A stretch of 64,000 nucleotides of DNA from Thermosipho japonicus (GTDB taxonomy: Bacteria; Thermotogota; Thermotogae; Thermotogales; Fervidobacteriaceae): contig NZ_JACHEX010000001.1 of NCBI RefSeq assembly GCF_014201655.1, positions 310,001-374,000 of the forward strand, written 5' to 3'. The notes beneath the pieces are model-generated. The model made no database searches. It worked only from the letters and a program-made list of their open reading frames with translations, and had not been told where the DNA came from. The translations under genes were made by a program, and so were the position numbers. Below, in pieces: positions 7,757 to 16,672 of the stretch. Within the stretch, counting starts at the first letter, position 1. Each line of letters begins with the position of its first letter.

Positions 7757-7803
7757 GCGGGTTTTTCAACTCGTGGTTTTCTCGGGGTCTGCCCGCCCAG
7801 ACC
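7757..7803 (+). other. GC-rich hairpin after the recombinase, candidate att region
   Basis: Directly after the recombinase stop, GC-rich DNA stands out from its AT-rich surroundings. GGTCTG (7786-7791), loop CCCGCC, CAGACC (7798-7803) forms a perfect 6-bp stem. GCGGG at 7757-7761 could pair with CCCGC at 7792-7796 as an alternative fold. No T-run follows, so it is not an ordinary terminator. Position next to a large serine integrase gene makes an attachment site plausible; the other end lies outside the window. Confidence 0.35.
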
Positions 7804-7890
7804 ATCTATAGTTCCAACTGTTTTTTTAAACCTTTTATTTATGAGCCTTTGGAACGTTACAATTTTGTTACGCAAAGGCAGACACAAAAA

Positions 7891-7920
7891 ACCCTCTACT
7901 TTTGGAGGGTATTTGTTTTA
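7891..7920. terminator. Bidirectional terminator-like hairpin
   Basis: ACCCTC (7891-7896) pairs with GAGGGT (7905-7910). A T-rich run follows on the plus strand, and AAAAAA lies immediately upstream, giving a T-run on the minus strand. It can end rightward transcription from the element and leftward transcription from the EEP gene. The remaining DNA from 7921 to 8259 shows no gene I can support. Confidence 0.6.
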
Positions 7921-8259
7921 CTTAACCACTGTATTTTCTGCTATATCAAGCATCCCATCTCATGAAATTCAAATTAATAAATACGATTATATTATTCCTG
8001 TGTTTCATAACTTAATGTTAGACCTCAAGTTATGAGTTAGTTAATCTTAATTCCACAATTATAAACTGGTCTATTCTCTAAACATTGTATTCAAAGTAAT
8101 ACATAATCTCCTCCATTTAAATCCACTTTCTCATTTACTTTTTAAGCCTCTTTTATTTACTTTTTATTATTTGATTTGTAGTATCAAAAAAAAAATCAAA
8201 AACTACTTATAACCAATTATTATGAAATATTTTTTCGCTTTTTTACATTGTTTTTATCT

Positions 8260-9105
8260 TTATTCAATAATTTCAAGCTTTGCCCATAATCCCATATGAT
8301 CTGATACCCTTCCATATTTATCATTATCTTTGAAAACAATCCTACTATCTATTGCTCTAAAATGTTTGGAAACCAAAATATAATCAATTCTTCCTCCATC
8401 ATTGAATTTATCTTTCCTAATTGTTGGTTCATCAATTTTGTATCTGTTAGTTTCATAAAAAACATCTGTTAACTTTTCACCTTTTACATTCATAGATATA
8501 AACTTTTCATAATCCTTTGTACCAGCATTAATATTGAAATCTCCAGCAATAATTAACCTACTATTCGAGCTTTTATTTATCCAATTAATTAGTTTCTTAT
8601 ATTCATTTTCAAATCCATTTCTTACCCAATTTAAATGTACTGTATATATATCAACAAGTTTATTATTTATAAGCAAAGTAGTTTTTAAAATTTTTCTTGA
8701 ATAAATAGAAAATTTATCTTTAGTTTTTGAAATATACTTAGATTCAAAATTAACAATAGGATATTTAGTTAATATTCCTAATCCTTCTTCCCATATATTC
8801 CACCCATAATGAGAAAAATCCCAAACATATTCATAAAATTTATTTTTTTTCAATAAAAGTTCATGCAACACCTTAATATAATTTTTTCTTTTTATCTTTA
8901 TCCCAAATTTTTCCTCAATTATATCCATATCTCTATGCTGTGCAGCTTCCTGAAATACAGCAATATCAATGTTTTCATCCATAATAAATTGAACAATCTT
9001 TTCTTGAATATTTTCGTATTTTTCAAAAAATTCTATTAAATTTTTTTCTTGACCTATATCAATCTCTTGATAAGTATGTAAATTCAAAGTTAATATTTTA
9101 AGCAT
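8260..9105 (-). CDS. Endonuclease/exonuclease/phosphatase (EEP) family protein
   Basis: A 281-residue EEP-fold hydrolase with no signal peptide. Family motifs are in order: TLNLHTYQ near the start, the metal-binding Glu in VFQEAAQHRD, AGDFNINAG in the middle, GGRIDYILV, and the catalytic SDHMG at the end. The start is placed at ATG 9103-9105, because GGAGGTAGTATGT precedes it and the upstream ATG at 9118-9120 lies on the ribosome binding site. Substrates in the family include phosphoesters, lipid head groups and nucleic acids; a sphingomyelinase-like or DNase-like activity cannot be told apart here. It stands alone between terminators. Confidence 0.85.
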   Translation of the reverse strand: MLKILTLNLHTYQEIDIGQEKNLIEFFEKYENIQEKIVQFIMDENIDIAVFQEAAQHRDMDIIEEKFGIKIKRKNYIKVLHELLLKKNKFYEYVWDFSHYGWNIWEEGLGILTKYPIVNFESKYISKTKDKFSIYSRKILKTTLLINNKLVDIYTVHLNWVRNGFENEYKKLINWINKSSNSRLIIAGDFNINAGTKDYEKFISMNVKGEKLTDVFYETNRYKIDEPTIRKDKFNDGGRIDYILVSKHFRAIDSRIVFKDNDKYGRVSDHMGLWAKLEIIE

Positions 9106-9162
9106 ACATACTACCTCCAATATCTTAAAGTTTCAAATTAATAAAACACTTAAATTAAAAAT

Positions 9163-9188
9163 TGAGGCTTCGAAAATTCGAAGCCTCA
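9163..9188 (-). terminator. Terminator of the opp operon
   Basis: A 12-bp perfect stem (TGAGGCTTCGAA at 9163-9174, TTCGAAGCCTCA at 9177-9188) with an AA loop and a T-run on the minus strand lies just after oppC. T-rich DNA also follows on the plus side. Confidence 0.85.
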
Positions 9189-9231
9189 TTTATTTTTTAT
9201 TATCATATATAACATTAACCACCTAAACTAA

Positions 9232-10860
9232 TTATCCTAACGCTCTTGGATCAAATGCATCTCTTAATCCATCACCGACAAAGTTAAATGCTAAAACGGT
9301 AACGAATATAAATATACCAGGAATTAAGAGCCATGGTGCATTTTGTAATACGTAAATATCTTGTGCTCTTGCCATCATTAATCCCCATGATGCAGACGGT
9401 TCCCTAATTCCTAACCCTAAGAAGGAAAGCCCTGCTTCACCTAATATATAGCCAGGAATAGACAATGTTGCAGTAACTATCATGTATGTCATTGTATTTG
9501 GAATAACATGTTTCCAAAGTATTTTACTATCTGGATATCCTAATGCATATGCTGCTTCAACAAATTCATTTCTCTTAATTGACAACACCATACCTCTGAT
9601 AATCCTTGCACGTCCAGCCCATCCTATAAAGGAAAGGATAAATACTAACATAATATATACTTGAGATGATGGAATATCTAATGGTAACAATGACCTCAAA
9701 AGTATCAAGAGATAAAATCCTGGAATTGACATAATAATTTCTGTAAACCTCATTAATAATTCATCTGCTACTCCACCGTAATAACCAGCTATTCCTCCAA
9801 AGAACAGTGATAGTGTTAATGTTATTGCAAGACCTATAAATCCTATTGACAATGAAATTCTTGAAGCAAATATTAATCTTGACCAAACATCTCTTCCAAA
9901 CTCATCAGAACCCATTATGTATAATCTTACAAATGGATTGTTATCATAATTGTCTACACCATACAAATGGTATTTTAATGGAATAATCCAGAACACATAA
10001 CCTACTCTTCCATAATCTTTTTTCTTTGGCCCCCAACTTTTAACAAACCACTTTACTGGATAATATTTATAATCAAAATCTTTAATTACCAAATCTTTTC
10101 CAAATAAAATTTTCTTCTTTCCATTTTTATCAGTATATTTTATGTAATTAATTGTGTATTTTAAACCAACCTTTTCAATTTCATTTTCGTTAGTAATCCC
10201 AAGTTTAAAACCGTATTTTCCAAAAATAACATTTTTTGCAGTTGCTGTATCATTTTCTATAAATGCTTCTCCTTCTGTTAAAACACTATCATTTACCCCA
10301 GCTACAAAATATTTTGTTTTCTCACTTGATGATGATACCTTTTTCCATTCATTATTAACCATCGCATATTCTTCTTTTTTTAGTGTAAATTCCAAATCAC
10401 TTACATTAATAACTTTTCCTGGAAAATCAGTCCTAGCAAAATATTTTGTGTTATTCATTACTAATGTTATTAATTCACCTTTGTATTCAAGGGTTATCCT
10501 GCTTGGAAAATATAATTGCCTAGTTTTTCTAGTATAGTCTAGCTTATCAACATAACTTGCGTATGGTAAAACATATAAACCTATTTTTTTCTCAAAATCA
10601 TCAACTTTGTATACCTTATTTACTTTCGTAGGAGGTGCATACGAATGTTTTAGACTTTGCTCAAATGGGTTATATGGTGCAAGAAAATCAGCAGCGAACA
10701 TCATAATATAAAGTACAATTAGCACCCACAATCCTACCATTGCTAGCTTATTTTTCTTAAAAGCTCTCCACATCAATTGTCCACGAGTAAGATATACTTC
10801 TTCAAAATCTATATTTTCATTACTATTATTTTTTTTCTTAACTTGTTCTTTTTTAGCCAT
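9232..10860 (-). CDS. oppC: Oligopeptide ABC transporter permease OppC with large insert
   Basis: An inner-membrane permease of the dipeptide/oligopeptide family. A first membrane segment (LAMVGLWVLIVLYIMMFAAD) is followed by an insert of about 240 residues. The usual OppC core then begins at MGSDEFGRDVWSRLIFASR and ends in ALGIREP-type and FNFVGDGLRDAFDPR motifs. The EAA loop (EAAYALGYPDSKILWKHVIPN) contacts the ATPases. At about 542 residues it is far longer than the usual 300 because of the extracytoplasmic insert between segments 1 and 2. It is the last gene of oppDF-A-B-C. TTG 10863 or ATG 10860 may start it; both follow GGAGGTAGTAG. Confidence 0.9.
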   Translation of the reverse strand: MAKKEQVKKKNNSNENIDFEEVYLTRGQLMWRAFKKNKLAMVGLWVLIVLYIMMFAADFLAPYNPFEQSLKHSYAPPTKVNKVYKVDDFEKKIGLYVLPYASYVDKLDYTRKTRQLYFPSRITLEYKGELITLVMNNTKYFARTDFPGKVINVSDLEFTLKKEEYAMVNNEWKKVSSSSEKTKYFVAGVNDSVLTEGEAFIENDTATAKNVIFGKYGFKLGITNENEIEKVGLKYTINYIKYTDKNGKKKILFGKDLVIKDFDYKYYPVKWFVKSWGPKKKDYGRVGYVFWIIPLKYHLYGVDNYDNNPFVRLYIMGSDEFGRDVWSRLIFASRISLSIGFIGLAITLTLSLFFGGIAGYYGGVADELLMRFTEIIMSIPGFYLLILLRSLLPLDIPSSQVYIMLVFILSFIGWAGRARIIRGMVLSIKRNEFVEAAYALGYPDSKILWKHVIPNTMTYMIVTATLSIPGYILGEAGLSFLGLGIREPSASWGLMMARAQDIYVLQNAPWLLIPGIFIFVTVLAFNFVGDGLRDAFDPRALG

Positions 10861-10873
10861 CAACTACTACCTC

Positions 10874-11839
10874 CTATTCCAACCTAATTCTTGGATCAAC
10901 TGCTGCAAGTAAAATATCCCCGACCAAATTACCTGCAATTAACATGATAACACTTATAATTGTACTAGCCATAACAACATATATATCTTGTTGTACTAAT
11001 GCTTGATAAACAAGTCTTCCAAGTCCTGGCCAAGAAAAGATCGTTTCGGTAATAACAGCTCCACCTAACAAACTTGACAAACTAAAACCAAACATAGTAA
11101 TCAATGGATTTATTGCGTTTCTCATTGCGTGCTTAAATATAACTACTCTTTCGGGCATACCTTTTGCTCTTGCAAATTCAACATAATCTTCATTCAACAC
11201 GTCTAATAAACTTCCCCTCATGTACCTCATCAATCCTGCAAAACCACCAAATGTCAAAGTAAATGCTGGAAGTTGCATGTGCCAGAATATATCTTTGAAC
11301 CCTTGCCAAACTGTCATCTTAGAATGATTAACATCATACATACCAGCAACTGGGAATGTACCAGTCTTTGCTGCAAAATACAATAACAATAAGGCTAAAA
11401 AGAAACCAGGAATTGCTATACCAGTAAATGCAATTACAGTTAAAAATTTATCCCAAAAACTGTACTTTTTTAGTGCAGATACAACACCTAAAATAACACC
11501 AACTATCCATGAAATTACAAACGAGTAAAGTGACAATATCAATGTTGCAAGAACTCTTTCACCAATTAGTTCTACAACTGGTCTTCTATAGTAAAATGAA
11601 TAACCCAAATCACCAGTTAAGACACCTTTTATCCATTTAAAATATTGAACCATCACCGGCTGATCCAAACCGTATTGTTTTTCAAGAGTATGAATAAAAT
11701 CCTTTGAAACTGATGGATCAAGTCTGTACTGGTCAAGAAAATCTCCAGGCGCAGCTTGCATTATCAAAAACACTATTAGCGTTATTATAAAAAGCTCGGG
11801 AATCAAAATTATTAATCTACGTGCTATATACCTTAGCAA
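10874..11839 (-). CDS. oppB: Oligopeptide ABC transporter permease OppB
   Basis: A 321-residue six-segment permease. The N-terminal MLRYIARRLIILIPELFIIT, the DPSVSKDFIHTLEKQYGLDQP periplasmic loop, the EFARAKGMPERVVIFKHAMRN EAA loop and the C-terminal GDILLAAVDPRIR are typical of OppB/DppB. The start is TTG after GAGGTGACTGAGA. It lies between oppA and oppC and pairs with OppC to form the channel. Confidence 0.93.
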   Translation of the reverse strand: MLRYIARRLIILIPELFIITLIVFLIMQAAPGDFLDQYRLDPSVSKDFIHTLEKQYGLDQPVMVQYFKWIKGVLTGDLGYSFYYRRPVVELIGERVLATLILSLYSFVISWIVGVILGVVSALKKYSFWDKFLTVIAFTGIAIPGFFLALLLLYFAAKTGTFPVAGMYDVNHSKMTVWQGFKDIFWHMQLPAFTLTFGGFAGLMRYMRGSLLDVLNEDYVEFARAKGMPERVVIFKHAMRNAINPLITMFGFSLSSLLGGAVITETIFSWPGLGRLVYQALVQQDIYVVMASTIISVIMLIAGNLVGDILLAAVDPRIRLE

Positions 11840-11869
11840 TCTCAGTCACCTCACTTTTAATTTTTAAAA

Positions 11870-11899
11870 TGGGCGCGGGGCTAACACCTCACGCGCCCA
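11870..11899 (-). terminator. Intra-operon terminator between oppA and oppB
   Basis: TGGGCGCG (11870-11877) pairs with CGCGCCCA (11892-11899), and on the minus strand the stem is followed by a T/A-rich run. It sits just after the binding protein gene. Such leaky terminators commonly give binding proteins more transcript than their permeases. Confidence 0.7.
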
Positions 11900-11908
11900 C
11901 ATAATTTT

Positions 11909-13647
11909 TTACTGTTCTTTCCACTCTTCATAAATATTCCATGTTGTTCCACCAAGTGGTCCTATCTTTACATTTCTAAGTGTTGCTTTGTATGCAAATA
12001 ATCTCAATGAATTTACTGTGTAAATCAATGGTAGGTGTTCAGATACTAATTGTTGGAATCTTGAGAAGTAATCTTTTACGATATTTTCATCAAGTATTCT
12101 TACGTTTTCCCTAAATATTTTGTCAATTTCTACTTCCCAATCTGGTAAGTAGTAGTCGTTAGGATCTACAAAATCTGCAACTTCTGGTGAGTAATTCCAG
12201 AAATGCAATGACGCGTCTGTTTTCCATACGTTTGCTCCACTTTGTGGTTCATCTCCACCAGTTAATCCTATGATTATTGATTCCCAATCACCTGTATTCA
12301 ACAATTTTTGAACTAAAGTATTGAAATCGATTGGGGTGAATGTTACGTCCATACCAAGTTGTTTTAATGCATCTTGGATTATATTTGCTACTCCTTCTCT
12401 AACTCTGTTTCCTGAATTTGTTGTAAGTAAGAATTTAACAACATTTCCATCTTCGTCAACTAATTCTCCTTTATCATTCCAGCTAAATCCTCCCATTTCT
12501 AACATTGCCCTTGCAAGGTCTAAGTCGTATTCATACTTTACTACTACATCTTCGTTGTAATATGGTGAACTCATTGAAACTGGTGACCATTGTGCAATTC
12601 CAAGTCCATTGTAGAGTGTATCAATAATTGATTCTTTATCTATTGCATATGCAACTGCTTTTCTGAAGTATTCATTTCTGAACCATTTTCTCTTAACTGG
12701 ATCTGGTGTATTCCAGTTGAATGTAATAAATGTTGTTCCATATGCTGGTCCTGCTGTTGTAACTACTATGTTGAGTTCTTTTTCTTTTTCTTTTAATTCT
12801 GCAAATTCTGTTCCTCTTGGACCATAAACATCAATTTCTCCATTTTCAAACGCAAGTCTCATTGCATCTTGGTTAGAAATTATCTTAAAGAGTACTTCAT
12901 CAAAGTATGGAAGTTGTTGTCCATTTGCATCTTTCTTCCAGTAATATGGGTTCTTTGTAAATCTTACATATTGGTCAGGAACGTATTCTACTGGAATGTA
13001 TGGACCAAGACCTACTACTTCTCCTTTATTTATTGCATCTACTGTCCAGAATTCTTCAAAATTACCATTTTTTACATATTCTTCTGCTAAATGTTTTGGA
13101 TAAATATACATTCCACCAAGGTATCTAAATGCAAGCCTAAATGGTTCAGGATAATACATTCTAACTGTATAATCATCAATCTTTTCTGCTTTTGGTAAAT
13201 ATCCATTTGTACTTGTTATAACATCTTTAAATGAACTTGGAATATCTGGGTTTGTATAAATATCATTCAATGTAAATACAACATCGTCTGCTGTCAATGG
13301 TTGTCCATCACTGAACTTTACTCCTTTTCTGATATGCCAAATAATTTCCATTCCACCATCTGCAGTTAGCCTTGGACCTTCCCAGCTTTCTGCAATTGCT
13401 GGATAGAATTCCATATCTACACCATGTCTTTCAATGAGAGTTCCACCATACCCCATGAACATATCAATAACATAGGTTGAACTTGTTTCCTTTGTGTAAC
13501 ATCGTTTACAGTTTTTGGACCACTAAGAGTTCCTATAACAAACTGACCTCCTGGCTTTCCCTGTGCATCTGCTCCAATATATGGAAGTTGAGCAGCGTAG
13601 GCAAACACTACTGCTAATACTGCAAGTAATACCATGAGTTTTTTCAT
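11909..13647 (-). pseudogene. oppA: Oligopeptide-binding protein OppA, reading frame broken by a 1-base deletion
   Basis: The solute-binding lipoprotein-like component (SBP_bac_5 family) of the transporter, about 579 residues if the frame is restored. The 5' frame (13647 to about 13495) gives signal peptide MKKLMVLLAVLAVVFAYA and PGGQFVIGTLSGPKTVNDVT. The 3' frame, from about 13492 to 11909, continues KETSSTYVIDMFMGYGGTLIE and carries the whole ligand-binding body. The junction reads GTT ACA CA AAG GAA; one extra base (for example GCA) would join the frames as TAKETS. There is no classic slippery heptamer. The body frame is otherwise intact, so this is a very recent mutation or a sequencing error, not an old pseudogene. 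The ribosome binding site GAGGGGGTGTGAG precedes ATG. Confidence 0.85.
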
Positions 13648-13651
13648 AAAC

Positions 13652-14647
13652 TCACACCCCCTCTTTTTCTACCAGGTGACAAGAAACCTGGTGATTTTCA
13701 GAAATTTTATACATTTGTGGATATTCTTTTTCACATTTTTCAGTTTTAAATGGACATCTTGGATGGAAGAAACATCCGCTTGGTCTTGCAATTGGATTTG
13801 GAACATTTCCTGTTAAAATAATTCTCTTTCTTTGTTTTTCTACTTTTGGATCAGGAATTGGAGAAGCTGATAATAATGCCTTCGTATATGGGTGAATTGG
13901 ATTTTCAAAGACTTCATCAACATCACCCATTTCAACAATTCTTCCAAGATACATAACAGCAACTTTATCACTAATAAATCTAACAAGTGATAAATCGTGT
14001 GAAATGAAAATATATGTTAAATCAAGTTCTTCTTGAAATTTTAAAAATAGATTAATAATCTGAGCTTGAACTGACACGTCAAGAGCTGAAGTAGGTTCAT
14101 CTAAAAATAATATTTCAGGCCCAACAGACAGTGCTCTTGCAATTGCAATTCTCTGTTTTTGACCCCCACTGAATTGATGTGGGTATCTATCCATATGATA
14201 AGGTTTAAGACCAACCATTCTCAATATTTCAACCGCTTTGTCGTATGCCTCTTGCCTATTTTTGACTATTTTATGGAACAACAATGGCTCAGTCAATATC
14301 TGACCAATTGTCATACGTGGATTTAATGAACCAATGGGATTTTGGAAAACTATCTGCATTTTTCTTCTAAATGGCAATAACTCTTTTCTTGTCAAATTAG
14401 ATATGTCTTGTCCAAATACCTCAATTTTTCCATCTGTTGGATCTATTAATCTTAACATTGTTCTTGCAGCAGTTGTTTTTCCACATCCTGACTCTCCAAC
14501 TAAAGCAAATGTTTCCTTCTTCTTTACTTCAAAAGATATATCATCTACTGCTTTTACATCACCAACATGTTTTTTAACAAGAAAACCTTTTGCGATAGGA
14601 AAGTATTTTTTTAAATTCTGCACTTTTATGATTGTTTCATTATTCAT
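13652..14647 (-). CDS. oppF: Oligopeptide ABC transporter ATPase OppF
   Basis: A 331-residue cytoplasmic ATPase. Walker A is GESGCGKTT, the Q-loop region is QIVFQNPIGSLNPRMT, the signature is FSGGQKQR, Walker B is EILFLDEPTSALD and the switch His is in FISHDLS. The C-terminal oligopeptide_ABC extension holds a cysteine cluster (SGCFFHPRCPFKTEKCE) that in relatives binds an iron-sulfur cluster or forms a structural site. The start ATG follows GGAGGCG and overlaps oppD by 8 bases. It works as a heterodimer with OppD. Confidence 0.95.
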   Translation of the reverse strand: MNNETIIKVQNLKKYFPIAKGFLVKKHVGDVKAVDDISFEVKKKETFALVGESGCGKTTAARTMLRLIDPTDGKIEVFGQDISNLTRKELLPFRRKMQIVFQNPIGSLNPRMTIGQILTEPLLFHKIVKNRQEAYDKAVEILRMVGLKPYHMDRYPHQFSGGQKQRIAIARALSVGPEILFLDEPTSALDVSVQAQIINLFLKFQEELDLTYIFISHDLSLVRFISDKVAVMYLGRIVEMGDVDEVFENPIHPYTKALLSASPIPDPKVEKQRKRIILTGNVPNPIARPSGCFFHPRCPFKTEKCEKEYPQMYKISENHQVSCHLVEKEGV

Positions 14648-15650
14648 TCTTCATCGCCTCCGATTCTTTCTTGTCTAGTACTGGATTGAAGCACCTTACA
14701 AAGTGTCCTGGTTCTACTTCAACCAATTCAGGCAATTCTTTTGTACATTTATCAAGTTTTCTTGGACATCTTGGTGCAAATGGACATACATTTGGCACAT
14801 CAATCATTCTCGGAGGTTGTCCTGGAATTGCCTCAAGCTTATCTTGCTTTTTATCAAGTCTTGGTATTGCCCTAAGCAACATATGTGTATATGGATGGAG
14901 TGGATTATAGAAAATTTCCTCTGCTGTTGCTATTTCCATTTGCCTACTTCCATACATAACTATAATTCTATCAGCCATCGATGCAATTACACCTAAATCG
15001 TGAGTTATAAACAACAAACCAGTCTTAAATTCTTTTTGCAAATCTTTCATCAATTCCAATATTTGAGCCTGAATAGTAACATCCAATGCAGTTGTAGGCT
15101 CATCGGCAATCAATACTTTTGGATTACATGAAAGAGCAATTGCTATAACAGCACGCTGCCTCATACCGCCGCTAAATTCAAATGGATATGCAAACATTCT
15201 CTTTTCAGGTGCAGGTATCTGAACCTTTCTAAGCATTTCAGTTCCTATTTCCCATGCTGTCTTTCTATCAACATTTTGGTGCCTTATAATAGTTTCAGTC
15301 AATTGATCACCAATTGTATAAAGAGGATTTAAAGAAGTTAGTGGGTCCTGGAAAATCATACTAATTTCTTTTCCTCTTATTTCTGCAATTTCATCTTTCG
15401 ACAACTTTAACAAATCTTCCTCTTTTCCTCTGCCTCTGTAAATAATCTGCCCATTAACGATCTTTCCAGGCTTGTGTATAAGTCTCATAATAGATTTTAC
15501 AGTAACACTTTTTCCAGAACCTGTTTCGCCAACAATTCCTACAACTTCGTTTTCATGAAGATCAAAACTGACATCGTTTACAGCCTTTACTACCCCTTCT
15601 TCCATATAAAACCATGTGCTCAGGTTTTTAACTGATAATATGGGTTCCAA
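14640..15650 (-). CDS. oppD: Oligopeptide ABC transporter ATPase OppD
   Basis: A 336-residue ATPase with Walker A GETGSGKS, signature FSGGMRQR, Walker B VLIADEPTTALD and H-loop FITHDLG. The C-terminal extension with VCPFAPRCPRKLDKC marks the OppD/DppD branch. The start is TTG 15648-15650 after GAGGTGAAATCTT. It is the first of the five transporter genes, 19 bases after a small membrane-anchored protein gene that may be co-transcribed. Confidence 0.95.
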   Translation of the reverse strand: MEPILSVKNLSTWFYMEEGVVKAVNDVSFDLHENEVVGIVGETGSGKSVTVKSIMRLIHKPGKIVNGQIIYRGRGKEEDLLKLSKDEIAEIRGKEISMIFQDPLTSLNPLYTIGDQLTETIIRHQNVDRKTAWEIGTEMLRKVQIPAPEKRMFAYPFEFSGGMRQRAVIAIALSCNPKVLIADEPTTALDVTIQAQILELMKDLQKEFKTGLLFITHDLGVIASMADRIIVMYGSRQMEIATAEEIFYNPLHPYTHMLLRAIPRLDKKQDKLEAIPGQPPRMIDVPNVCPFAPRCPRKLDKCTKELPELVEVEPGHFVRCFNPVLDKKESEAMKNE

Positions 15651-15669
15651 AAGATTTCACCTCTCTTAA

Positions 15670-16275
15670 CTAATTTTTTTCATCGGCTATTAACTCCAAA
15701 ATTTCCAGAGTCGGTTCATATGTGGCAATTAATTCCCAATTATCATACAGTCTATAAATATACATTTTGTTAACAAAATATTCATTTTCAAAGCCTTGAT
15801 AATTACCTTTTAAGATATTTAAAATTGTTCGGAAAACTAATTTTTCTACATTTTCATACATTTCTGGGAGTATCATTATATTTATACCACAATATGTTTC
15901 AAATGTAAAGTGTTTGTAAAAATACTGATTATTAAGGTAAAAGTCGTTATTTTTACTTAAAACTTTGCAATCACGATTTTCAACTAGTGATATTACTTTA
16001 TTTATCATTTTTTCACTATATTTTATATTAAAATGCATTCCATTATACAAAGAAACTTCTAAGTTATCTAAATCAATAACAACATTTGCTTTTTTTATAT
16101 CTACAATTTTGAATTTATATCCATTTAAGTTCAAATAATCCATTAATTTGCCGACATAATAGTTATCTCCTTTTATATATATTTTCTTTGCAGAATTAAA
16201 ATTAAAATACAATGCTACAATGATAAAAGCTGAAATTATGAATATAAAAAACCAGTTTCTACTTATTTTCATCAC
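15670..16275 (-). CDS. Membrane-anchored hypothetical protein upstream of opp operon
   Basis: About 200 residues. One N-terminal membrane segment (WFFIFIISAFIIVALYF) anchors an extracytoplasmic domain rich in Asn, Tyr, Lys and Ile, with no motif I recognise. It lies immediately before oppD and may be the first operon gene. The start is uncertain: GTG 16273-16275 and ATG 16270-16272 both lie on the ribosome binding site GAGGTGATG, and the codon at normal spacing is ATA at 16264-16266. Confidence 0.6.
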   Translation of the reverse strand: MMKISRNWFFIFIISAFIIVALYFNFNSAKKIYIKGDNYYVGKLMDYLNLNGYKFKIVDIKKANVVIDLDNLEVSLYNGMHFNIKYSEKMINKVISLVENRDCKVLSKNNDFYLNNQYFYKHFTFETYCGINIMILPEMYENVEKLVFRTILNILKGNYQGFENEYFVNKMYIYRLYDNWELIATYEPTLEILELIADEKN

Positions 16276-16362
16276 CTCAACATAATATATTTTTCACAAG
16301 TTAATAGGTTACCATATAGAAAAAATTTTTCAAGTCTTATTAAACTTTGTAATTTTGATTTT

Positions 16363-16391
16363 TTGACAATTATACAGAATAATGTTAAAAT
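16363..16391 (+). promoter_or_regulatory. Promoter of the SRP RNA gene
   Basis: TTGACA (16363-16368), a 17-base spacer and TAAAAT (16386-16391) with an extended TG one base upstream. The predicted start falls 7-8 bases later, exactly at the GGTGCC that begins the RNA. It is the best consensus promoter in the window, as expected for a stable RNA. Confidence 0.85.
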
Positions 16392-16398
16392 AATTCAT

Positions 16399-16669
16399 GG
16401 TGCCGTGCTAAGCGGGGGGTTGGTGGTCCCCTGTACCCGAAATCCACCTAGCGGGGCTTAATTCCCTTGCCGAGGTTTGTGGGGTCTGAAAACGGTCCTC
16501 GGTAGGGCGCTGAAGGTTGAGTCCTACGCAACAACTACCTGTGAACCGGGTCAGGTCCGGAAGGAAGCAGCCCTAAGCAGGCAAGTGTGTGCCGTAGGGG
16601 TGCTCAGCCGGAGCCCGAACCGAGGTTACGCTCAGGTCCCGCGTAATCGAAGCAAGGGTGCACGGCACC
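16399..16669 (+). ncRNA. ffs: Signal recognition particle RNA, large bacterial type
   Basis: About 271 bases. The ends pair: GGTGCCGTGC (16399-16408) with GCACGGCACC (16660-16669). The universal SRP domain IV is present (GGTCAGGTCCGGAAGGAAG then CAGCC near 16548-16571), with the GGAA tetraloop and the asymmetric AGCA side. The 5' part (GCGGGG...CCCCTGTACCC) matches the Alu domain with its UGU motif, so this is the large Bacillus-like form. A TTTTTATTTT run directly after the closing stem serves as terminator and contains the stop of the convergent ABC gene. GC content is far above the surrounding DNA, which fits a thermophile. Confidence 0.95.
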
Positions 16670-16672
16670 TTT

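Noticed and set aside
7841-8035. 64-codon frame after the recombinase
   Set aside because: No ribosome binding site, spans a terminator hairpin, and unlike any protein.
13490-13500. Programmed -1 frameshifting in oppA
   Set aside because: No X-XXY-YYZ slippery site and no stem-loop at the right distance; a missing base explains it better.
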